Source: Zobellia alginiliquefaciens (GTDB lineage: Bacteria; Bacteroidota; Bacteroidia; Flavobacteriales; Flavobacteriaceae). From it: 64,000 nt of DNA. The stretch lies in assembly GCF_029323795.1 (NCBI RefSeq), contig NZ_CP119758.1:3906001-3970000 (forward strand), in the 5' to 3' direction. The notes beneath the pieces are model-generated. The model did not search any database. It saw only the letters and a program-made list of their open reading frames with translations, and was not told the DNA's origin. Each line of letters opens with the position of its first letter. The stretch's first letter is position 1. Shown one piece after another: positions 45,611-52,998 of the stretch. The position numbers and the translations under genes are program-made.

Positions 45611-46402
45611 ATGGCGAACGAATTAAAAGTTCCAACAATGGCAGAGCTTTTTGCCGCAGGTCAAAAACCAGAAGTGTTATTTTGGGTAGGTTGCGCAGGA
45701 AGTTTTGATGATAGGGCAAAGAAAATAACCAAGGCATTTGTTCAATTATTGAACAGGGCCAATGTTTCTTTTGCAGTTTTAGGAACAGAAGAAAGTTGTA
45801 CTGGGGATCCTGCAAAAAGGTCTGGTAACGAATTTCTTTTTCAAATGCAAGCGGTTACCAATATTGAGGTAATGAATGCGTACGGAATAAATAAGATTGT
45901 AACGGCTTGTCCGCATTGTTTTAATACGATTAAAAATGAATACCCAGGTCTTGGAGGTCATTATGAAGTAGTTCATCATACACAGTTCTTAAAAAAGCTT
46001 TTTGAAGATGGAAGAATTACTTTAGAGGGCGGTAAATTTAAAGGTAAGCGTATTACCTATCACGATCCTTGTTATTTAGGTAGAGCAAATAATGTTTATG
46101 AGGCTCCTAGGGATTTGATTCGTAAACTGGATGCCGAGCTTATCGAAATGAAAAGCTGTAAAGAGAAAGGTTTGTGTTGTGGTGCAGGTGGAGCGCAAAT
46201 GTTCAAAGAACCTGAAAAAGGTGATAAGGATGTGAATATTGAGCGTACCGAACAGGCAATGGAAACCCAACCTGAAATAATTGCAGCAGGATGCCCATTT
46301 TGTAATACCATGATGACAGACGGCGTAAAGAATAAAGAAAAAGAAGGAGCTATTGCAGTTATGGATATAGCGGAGCTTATGGCTTCCGCCGGAGACTTGT
46401 AG
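45611..46402 (+). CDS. (Fe-S)-binding CCG-domain protein, heterodisulfide reductase subunit B-like
   Basis: This 263-residue protein has two cysteine-rich (CCG) modules that bind a non-cubane or 4Fe-4S cluster in heterodisulfide reductases and related enzymes. Module 1 has FWVGCAGSFDDRA, a variant ESCTGDPAKR in place of CCG, and TACPHCFNTIKNEYPG. Module 2 has HDPCYLGRANNVYEAPR, GLCCGAGGAQMF and AAGCPFCNTMM. It is the expected partner of the preceding membrane Fe-S protein, 51 bases upstream. It is soluble, with no signal peptide. The electron donor and acceptor are unknown. Similar pairs occur with lactate or glycolate oxidases and electron-transfer flavoproteins. Confidence 0.9.
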   Translation: MANELKVPTMAELFAAGQKPEVLFWVGCAGSFDDRAKKITKAFVQLLNRANVSFAVLGTEESCTGDPAKRSGNEFLFQMQAVTNIEVMNAYGINKIVTACPHCFNTIKNEYPGLGGHYEVVHHTQFLKKLFEDGRITLEGGKFKGKRITYHDPCYLGRANNVYEAPRDLIRKLDAELIEMKSCKEKGLCCGAGGAQMFKEPEKGDKDVNIERTEQAMETQPEIIAAGCPFCNTMMTDGVKNKEKEGAIAVMDIAELMASAGDL

Positions 46403-46441
46403 AACTTCCAATTTTAGAACCCCAAATTAGAACACTATTTA

Positions 46442-46924
46442 ATGTTAGTAGAATTTAACACCTTACCGGACGCTTCCCGTATATGGATATACCAAGCCAA
46501 CCGTAGTTTTACGGAAGCGGAATTAGACGAGATACACAAAGAGCTGGATAGTTTTATAACCGAATGGACCGCCCATGGAAGTCAATTAAAGGCCGGGTAT
46601 GAGATAAAATATAGGCGATTCATCATTCTTGCCTTAGATCAGAGTGCAACTGCAGCTTCTGGTTGCTCTATAGATGCTTCAGTTCATTTCATTCAGCATT
46701 TAGAGAAAAAGTACAATGTTGAATTGTTGGATAAGATGAATGTTTCTTACAAACAAGGCGAGCATATTGCTTATAAGTCTTTGGTAGATTTCAAAAAGAT
46801 GGCCAAACAAAAAGCAGTGTCAAAAAACACCATTGTTTTTAACAACTTGGTTACTAATAAACAGGAGTACCAAGAACATTGGGAAGTGCCCGCTTCTGAA
46901 AGTTGGCATGCCCGTTTTATGTAG
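46442..46924 (+). CDS. Conserved flavobacterial protein of unknown function
   Basis: This is a 160-residue soluble protein. It begins MLVEFNTLPDASRIWIYQ and contains SFITEWTAHGSQLKAGYEIKY split by a conserved-looking FIILALDQSATAASGCSID with a single prominent Cys, then FNNLVTNKQEYQEHW. Close relatives are often labelled 'ABC transporter ATPase' in databases, but I see no Walker A, Walker B or ABC signature, so that name is not supported. It lies 39 bases after the CCG gene and 105 before the NagZ-type gene, in the same orientation, probably part of the same operon. Function unknown. Confidence 0.8.
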   Translation: MLVEFNTLPDASRIWIYQANRSFTEAELDEIHKELDSFITEWTAHGSQLKAGYEIKYRRFIILALDQSATAASGCSIDASVHFIQHLEKKYNVELLDKMNVSYKQGEHIAYKSLVDFKKMAKQKAVSKNTIVFNNLVTNKQEYQEHWEVPASESWHARFM

Positions 46925-47029
46925 GTTTCCTGTTTGTTGTGTTTTCCGAAGTATTGATTTTATTATATATATCGGATGAAATGCAATATTCCCTTTAGTT
47001 TTTAGTTATTGCCATAGATCAATCTAGTA

Positions 47030-49942
47030 ATGCGGTTTTTTCCTGTTTTTTCCTTATTATTTTTCGCTTTTCTAACGGCCAGTGCCCAGCAACATCCTTT
47101 GGTAACAAAAGATAGTTTGGCACAAAGCAATTGGGTAGATGCACAATACAATAAAATGACCCTTGATGAAAAATTAGGGCAACTTTTTATGGTAATGGTG
47201 GCTTCGGATCAGTCTAAAGCAAGTACGGATAAAGTCCGGACATTAATTAAGGAGCAGCAAATAGGTGGAGTAATTTTTTCTACTGGAGGTCCGGTCCGTC
47301 AAGCAAAACTTGCCAACGAATATCAGTCGGCTTCAAAGATACCTTTACTGATCGGTATGGATGCAGAATGGGGTTTGGCCATGCGCTTGGATTCTACATA
47401 TGCTTTTCCGTGGAATATGACCCTAGGAGCAATAACGGATAACACTATTGTACAAAAAGTAGGTGAGCGAATAGGTAAACACGCTAAGCGTTTGGGCGTA
47501 CATATTAATTTTGCACCGGATGTAGATATCAATACTAATCCGCAAAACCCAATAATAGGAAACCGTTCTTTTGGTGAAGACCGTGAAAATGTAGCTGAAA
47601 AAGGTATCGCTTTTATGAAAGGAATGGAAAGTGCAGGTGTGCTTTCTAGCGGCAAGCATTTTCCAGGTCATGGGGATACGGCTACCGATTCCCACAAGGC
47701 CTTGCCAATTATCAATTTTACCAGAGAACGTTTAGATAGTTTAGAATTATATCCGTTTAGGAGATTAATAGATGAAGGGTTGAGCAGTGTTATGGTGGCT
47801 CACTTGGAAGTACCGGCACTTGAGCTGAAAAAAGAACTTCCATCGTCATTGTCCGAACAGATTATATCCGGGTTACTGAAGGAAGAAATGTGTTTTAAAG
47901 GGTTGGTGTTTACCGATGCCTTAAATATGAAAGGTGTTACCAATCATGGTAAAGATGGCGATGCAGAAGTTGCTGCATTTATGGCGGGTAATGATATTCT
48001 ATTGATGCCAACGGAAGTAGAAAAGGCGAAAGAAAAACTTACCAAGGCCTATAATAAGGGCAAAATTTCCGAAGAGCGTTTGGCCGGTTCCGTCAAGAAG
48101 ATTTTGATGGCAAAATATAAAGTGGGATTAAATAGGTACAAACCTGTGGAGGTAGAGAATCTATATGAGGACTTAAACTCACGAACGGACGACCTTATTT
48201 ACGAAGAGGCTATTGAGAATGCATTGACGGTATTAAAAAACGATTTTTATTTGATGGGGATTAAGCGCCTGGAAAATAAGAAAATCGCATACGTTAAGTT
48301 TGGTGATTCGGATAGTGACCCGTTCATAGAGGAACTTAATAAGTATGCTTCTGTAACACAAGTTAACGCTAGTGATATTAGTACTTTAAAAAATAAATTA
48401 AAGAATTATAATTTGGTGATTATAGGTCATCATAAAAGCAATGAAAGCCCTTGGAAAGCCTATAAATTTTCTAAAAAAGAATTACAATGGCTTAAAGAAA
48501 TTGCAGAAGAACGGACTTCTAATCTAATACTCTCTGTTTTTGCTAAGCCTTATGCACTCTTGGATATACCTTCGTTCAAAAGTATTGATGGGGTTTTGGT
48601 GGCATATCAAAATAGCGAACTGGCCCAGCGTAAGGCAGCTCAGTTGATATTTGGAGCTATTCCTGCGGAAGGAAAGTTACCGGTTACGGCAAATAAAGAG
48701 TTTCCTGTTAATACTCAAGTAAAGTTAAAATCGCTTTTAAGATTGGGATATAGTTTTCCTGAAAGAGTTGGGTTTGATGCCGCTAAATTAGCAAAGGTAG
48801 ATACTATGGTCCAACATGGCATAGATTCCCTAATGTTTCCAGGTGCTCAGGTTCTAATTGCAAGAAAAGGAAAAGTGGTCTATAATAAGGGATTTGGGAA
48901 ACCTACATATGATTCCGAGGATAGTATAACCACCAAAAGTATTTATGATTTAGCTTCTATTTCCAAAATATTGGGTACACTTCCCATGATAATGAAAATG
49001 GAAGAAGAGGGCAGTATTAAGCTCAACAATACTTTTCAAGAATTGATTCCTGCTTATGCCGATTCTGAACTTAAAAATGTTACCGTACTGAAAGCATTAT
49101 CACATTATGGCAGGCTGCCAGCGTGGATTGCTTTTTATGTTGATACGTTGGATAAAAACAGAAAGCCATCAAAAGAATTTTATAGAACGGAACCCACCGA
49201 TGGATTTTCATATAAAGTAACGGACAAGCTTTATTTAACCGATGCGTATAACGATTCCATTTATAACAGAATTGGACGTCAAGATTTAAAATCTAACCGC
49301 TATCGGTATAGTGATGTAGCTTACTATGTCATGAAAAATTTCGTAGAAAAAGTGGGTAAAGAAAGGTTGGATAAGCAAGTGGATGAGTTTTTGTACCAAC
49401 CTATTGGTGCAATGAGTACAAGTTATAATCCACTTGAAAAATTCCCCAAAAATAGGATTGTGCCTACGGAAGAGGATAAATATTACCGCTACGATAGAGT
49501 TCAAGGATACGTTCATGATATGGGGGCTGCCATGCAAGGAGGAGTAGGTGGCCATGCCGGATTATTCAGTAATGCGGAAGATGTGGCGAAAATCATGCAG
49601 ATGTACTTGCAAAACGGCATTTATGGAGGAACTCGATTTTTAGATGCACGAACAGTAAAGAAATTCAATACCTGCTACTTTTGTGATGAAAATGTAAGAA
49701 GAGGCGTTGGTTTTGATAAACCACAATTGAAAGATAGTGGCCCTACTTGTGGTTGTGTGTCCCGAAAAAGCTTTGGACATAGTGGTTTTACAGGCACCTA
49801 TACATGGGCCGATCCAGAAGAAGAGATTGTTTATGTGTTTCTTTCCAATAGAACTTACCCATCCTCTTCAAATACACTTTTGATTAAATCAGGTTTGCGA
49901 ACACGAATTCAGCAAGTCATCTACGATGCTATCTTAAATTAA
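47030..49942 (+). CDS. GH3 beta-N-acetylhexosaminidase (NagZ-like) fused to serine amidase/beta-lactamase-like domain
   Basis: This 970-residue exported protein (signal peptide about 1-19, ending TASAQ) has two enzymes in one chain. Residues about 30-370 are a GH3 domain with the NagZ loop KHFPGHGDTATDSH (His210 to His222, the Asp/His acid-base dyad) and the nucleophile Asp296 in VFTDALNMKG. A GH3 C-terminal-like region follows to about 590. Residues about 600-960 are a serine beta-lactamase-like fold with S643-I-S-K646 (SxxK), YSDVAYY (YxN-like) and GHSGFTGT (KTG-like HSG). By analogy with Bacillus NagZ and AmiE, it would remove GlcNAc from muropeptides and then cut MurNAc from the peptide. 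The analogy is an inference, and the domain calls are firm. Confidence 0.9.
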   Translation: MRFFPVFSLLFFAFLTASAQQHPLVTKDSLAQSNWVDAQYNKMTLDEKLGQLFMVMVASDQSKASTDKVRTLIKEQQIGGVIFSTGGPVRQAKLANEYQSASKIPLLIGMDAEWGLAMRLDSTYAFPWNMTLGAITDNTIVQKVGERIGKHAKRLGVHINFAPDVDINTNPQNPIIGNRSFGEDRENVAEKGIAFMKGMESAGVLSSGKHFPGHGDTATDSHKALPIINFTRERLDSLELYPFRRLIDEGLSSVMVAHLEVPALELKKELPSSLSEQIISGLLKEEMCFKGLVFTDALNMKGVTNHGKDGDAEVAAFMAGNDILLMPTEVEKAKEKLTKAYNKGKISEERLAGSVKKILMAKYKVGLNRYKPVEVENLYEDLNSRTDDLIYEEAIENALTVLKNDFYLMGIKRLENKKIAYVKFGDSDSDPFIEELNKYASVTQVNASDISTLKNKLKNYNLVIIGHHKSNESPWKAYKFSKKELQWLKEIAEERTSNLILSVFAKPYALLDIPSFKSIDGVLVAYQNSELAQRKAAQLIFGAIPAEGKLPVTANKEFPVNTQVKLKSLLRLGYSFPERVGFDAAKLAKVDTMVQHGIDSLMFPGAQVLIARKGKVVYNKGFGKPTYDSEDSITTKSIYDLASISKILGTLPMIMKMEEEGSIKLNNTFQELIPAYADSELKNVTVLKALSHYGRLPAWIAFYVDTLDKNRKPSKEFYRTEPTDGFSYKVTDKLYLTDAYNDSIYNRIGRQDLKSNRYRYSDVAYYVMKNFVEKVGKERLDKQVDEFLYQPIGAMSTSYNPLEKFPKNRIVPTEEDKYYRYDRVQGYVHDMGAAMQGGVGGHAGLFSNAEDVAKIMQMYLQNGIYGGTRFLDARTVKKFNTCYFCDENVRRGVGFDKPQLKDSGPTCGCVSRKSFGHSGFTGTYTWADPEEEIVYVFLSNRTYPSSSNTLLIKSGLRTRIQQVIYDAILN

Positions 49943-50073
49943 ATCGAACAAGTTTATTGTATTAGCTATTTGAAAACGAATCGCTTACGTGATTAATAGC
50001 AGACATATTGTATTATCTGTACCCTGTCTTGAAATTTAAAAGAAGTTATACCGACTTACTTTATAGATTTAGC

Positions 50074-50081
50074 TAAATTTG
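50074..50081 (+). promoter_or_regulatory. Putative bshA promoter -7 box, leaderless arrangement
   Basis: TAAATTTG ends four bases before the ATG of bshA, as for rsmE. The expected transcription start is at or next to the ATG. No TTTG is present about 19 bases upstream. Confidence 0.45.
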
Positions 50082-50085
50082 ACTA

Positions 50086-51231
50086 ATGAAAATAGCAATA
50101 GTTTGTTACCCCACCTTTGGGGGCAGCGGTGTAGTAGCCACAGAACTGGGTATAGCTTTGGCCAATAGAGGTCATGAAGTTCACTTTGTAACCTATAAGC
50201 AACCGGTTCGTTTGGGACTTTTGGGTAATAAAATTTACTTTCATGAAGTTCATGTACCGGAATATCCCTTGTTTAAATATCAGCCGTATGAACTGGCTTT
50301 ATCCAGTAAGTTGGTCGATACCGTCAAACTACATAATATAGACTTACTTCATGTGCATTATGCCATTCCTCATGCTTACGCAGGATATATGGCGAAAAAA
50401 ATGTTGGAGGAAGAAGGAATATTTGTGCCTATGATTACTACTCTGCACGGTACGGATATCACGTTGGTAGGAAAACACCCGTTCTATAAGCCTGCAGTTA
50501 CATTTAGCATCAATCAATCTGATGTGGTTACTTCTGTATCGGAAAATTTGAAGCAACGTACAATGGAGTTTTTCGATATTAAAAAAGAAATTGAAGTAGT
50601 ACCTAATTTTATAGATAAATCTAATTACAGCACCTCGTTTACGGACTGTCAGCGTTCTTTAATGGCCGAGGACCATGAAAAAATCGTTACCCATATAAGT
50701 AATTTTAGAAAAGTAAAACGTATTCCTGATGTAATTGAGATTTTCAATCGCATACAAAAAGAGATTCCGGCAAAATTGGTAATGGTAGGTGAAGGACCTG
50801 AAAAAGAAAATGCCGAGAGATTATGCGAAGAAAAAGGAATAGCTGACCGGGTCATATTTTTAGGGAATAGCAATGAAATAGATAGAATTCTCTGTTTTTC
50901 AGATTTGTTCTTGTTGCCTTCAGAGTCGGAAAGTTTTGGTTTGGCTGCTCTAGAAGCAATGATCAACAAAGTACCGGTGATATCAAGTAATGCCGGTGGT
51001 ATACCAGAAGTTAACGAACATGGCATAACAGGTTTTTTAAGCGATGTTGGAGATGTTGAGGATATGGCCAAGAACGCCATTCGTATTTTAGGAAATGATG
51101 CTACTTTGGAAGAATTTAAGAAAAATGCAGTGGAGTCCGCTGGTCGTTTCGATATAATTAAAGTCCTTCCTCTGTATGAGTCGCTTTACGAAAAAGCGTA
51201 TAAAGCCAGATTTGATAAATCTTATCTGTAG
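50086..51231 (+). CDS. bshA: N-acetyl-alpha-D-glucosaminyl L-malate synthase
   Basis: BshA joins UDP-GlcNAc and L-malate in the first step of bacillithiol synthesis. This 381-residue GT4-family enzyme starts with the family-typical MKIAIVCYPTFGGSGVVATELG and contains THLHGTDITLVG-like TTLHGTDITLVGKHP, EVVPNFID, the phosphate-binding GEGPEKENAERL, and ESESFGLAALEAMINKVPV with the GT4 E(x7)E motif. The start is fixed by the conserved N-terminus. Other bsh genes (bshB, bshC) are not in the window. The next gene starts 8 bases after the stop. Confidence 0.94.
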   Translation: MKIAIVCYPTFGGSGVVATELGIALANRGHEVHFVTYKQPVRLGLLGNKIYFHEVHVPEYPLFKYQPYELALSSKLVDTVKLHNIDLLHVHYAIPHAYAGYMAKKMLEEEGIFVPMITTLHGTDITLVGKHPFYKPAVTFSINQSDVVTSVSENLKQRTMEFFDIKKEIEVVPNFIDKSNYSTSFTDCQRSLMAEDHEKIVTHISNFRKVKRIPDVIEIFNRIQKEIPAKLVMVGEGPEKENAERLCEEKGIADRVIFLGNSNEIDRILCFSDLFLLPSESESFGLAALEAMINKVPVISSNAGGIPEVNEHGITGFLSDVGDVEDMAKNAIRILGNDATLEEFKKNAVESAGRFDIIKVLPLYESLYEKAYKARFDKSYL

Positions 51232-51239
51232 TTGTTTGT

Positions 51240-51695
51240 ATGAAATATTTGTTCTTCAGCGTATTACTGGTTTTTTTATCCTGTAAAGGACAAGAGAAGA
51301 GTGCAGGAAATGGTGAAGAGTCAATGGATAATGACCGATTACAATTGGTTGAAAGTGATGATTATAGTGGTTCGGATACGGAGGAGTTTTTAGTTATATC
51401 GGATATAAAAACTTTACAAAAATTTTATTTAACGGTCAATAAAACTCGAAAACCCGGTCTTCCAATTCCAGAAATAGATTTCACTAAAGAATTACTTGTG
51501 GTTTACTGTGCTGGAAAACAACAAGATTCTTCTCGACCTAAAGTCTTTATTGAAAATGAAACATCTGAAAATCTAATTCTAGGTGTAGAAAAAAAAGAAT
51601 CAGAGAAAATTAATACCGCTATCACTACTCCGTTTTCAGTTTATAAATTACCGCTTACCGGAAAAAAAATTATACTTCAGGAGCAAAGCGAGTAG
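51240..51695 (+). CDS. Small lipoprotein of unknown function (weak PrcB resemblance)
   Basis: This 151-residue lipoprotein (lipobox FLSC, Cys15) has a charged, flexible segment (about 17-50) followed by a compact domain (about 55-150) with EEFLVISDIKTLQKFYLTV, IDFTKELLVVYCAGKQQ and the C-terminal PFSVYKLPLTGKKIILQ. The 'D-F-x-K-x-L-L-V-V' block loosely recalls the C-terminal domain of PrcB-like proteins, but I would not name it on that. It is translationally close to bshA (8 bases), which may be only operon packing. Confidence 0.7.
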   Translation: MKYLFFSVLLVFLSCKGQEKSAGNGEESMDNDRLQLVESDDYSGSDTEEFLVISDIKTLQKFYLTVNKTRKPGLPIPEIDFTKELLVVYCAGKQQDSSRPKVFIENETSENLILGVEKKESEKINTAITTPFSVYKLPLTGKKIILQEQSE

Positions 51696-51814
51696 CTGTT
51701 AATGAAAATATAAATTTTACGTACTACCGATTATTACTGCCATTCACAGCATTCTTTGGGCTTATTATTTTGATAGTCATTACTTTGTGGTGAGGACACC
51801 CAAATTTAGTTGCT

Positions 51815-52993
51815 ATGAAAACTTACACCCATTATGTGGCGCTTTTGCTATGCGCTTCGTTCAATCTATTGCAGGCGCAGGAAGAGTTAAAACTTACCCA
51901 AAAGGACAGTATTGTAAAAAGCTCGTGGATGTTTGGGGTTGGTTATAATGTTGTTGATGATTCCGGAGACGTATTTGATGATTTATTTTCATATTCAGAA
52001 CAATGGAACACACTTTCGTATCCTTCAAGACTAAGTATTGGTCGCTATTTTAAAAGTGGAATTGGAGTAGAGGCCATTGGTAGTTACAATAAGTATAGGG
52101 TAGGGAAATTAATTGATGGACGTATCAATCTTGAAGAATCACATTATTATAGTTTAGATGCCCGATTGAGCTATGACTTGAATAAACTAATAGGTGAAAC
52201 CGGTTGGTTTGACCCCTATTTAGGTGTTGGAGCAGGTTATACTGAAGCGGATAATAAACCACGTACCACTTACAATGCGGTAGTAGGATTTAGAACGTGG
52301 TTCTCGGATAGGATAGGGCTGGACTTAAGTTCGTCCGGTAAATGGGCGGTCAATAATGATAAAGCAACCAATCATCTACAACACGCTATAGGGGTAGTTT
52401 ACCAATTTGGTATTGAGAAAGGATTATCAAAGAAAGGCGAAGAAAAACTAGCTTTGTTAGAAGAACTAGCAGCGAAACGTCAAAAAGAACAAGATTCAAT
52501 TGCTGCTGTTCAAAGAGAGAAAGAACAGGCTGCTATTGCAGCTCGTCTAGCAAAAGAAAAGGAACAAGCTCGTTTGGCCGCTGTCGAGAAAGCTAAATTA
52601 GATGCTAAAAAACAGCAGGAATTGAAAATAAAAACGGAAATAGATAATTTAGGATTTGCTTATTTTGATTTGAATTCATCTTATCTGAATGCGGAGTCGA
52701 AATCCGTGCTTGATGGTTTAGCGCAAATATTACGTAAATATCCTGACTTAGAACTTAAGATAAGTTCTCATACAGATTCACGAGGCGCTTCTACGTATAA
52801 CGATTGGTTGTCCGAAAGGAGAGTTGTACGTACTAGGGATTATCTTATCAAAATAGGTATAGACATTAATAGGCTTCAAACTGAGGCTTACGGTGAATCA
52901 CATCTGCTAAATGAATGTGATGACTCTACCTACTGTAAAGAGGAAAAACACCAAATAAATAGGCGTTCAGAATTTATAATCACCAAATTTTAG
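51815..52993 (+). CDS. OmpA-family outer-membrane protein
   Basis: This 392-residue protein has a signal peptide (about 1-21, ending LLQAQE), an N-terminal beta-barrel (about 30-205, with alternating strands ending in AIGVVYQFGIEKG), a Lys/Glu/Ala-rich coiled coil (about 210-275), and a C-terminal OmpA domain (about 280-392). The OmpA domain contains AYFDLNSSYLNAESKSVLDG, the peptidoglycan-binding HTDSRGASTYNDWLSERR and INRRSEFII. It probably tethers the outer membrane to peptidoglycan. It converges with the HAD gene, their stops being 5 bases apart. A near-match -7 box (TTACTTTG, one base short) lies at 51780-51787. Confidence 0.9.
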   Translation: MKTYTHYVALLLCASFNLLQAQEELKLTQKDSIVKSSWMFGVGYNVVDDSGDVFDDLFSYSEQWNTLSYPSRLSIGRYFKSGIGVEAIGSYNKYRVGKLIDGRINLEESHYYSLDARLSYDLNKLIGETGWFDPYLGVGAGYTEADNKPRTTYNAVVGFRTWFSDRIGLDLSSSGKWAVNNDKATNHLQHAIGVVYQFGIEKGLSKKGEEKLALLEELAAKRQKEQDSIAAVQREKEQAAIAARLAKEKEQARLAAVEKAKLDAKKQQELKIKTEIDNLGFAYFDLNSSYLNAESKSVLDGLAQILRKYPDLELKISSHTDSRGASTYNDWLSERRVVRTRDYLIKIGIDINRLQTEAYGESHLLNECDDSTYCKEEKHQINRRSEFIITKF

Positions 52994-52998
52994 GATTA

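Noticed and set aside
46442-46924. Database-style name 'ABC transporter ATPase'
   Set aside because: No Walker A, Walker B, Q-loop or ABC signature is visible in the 160 residues.
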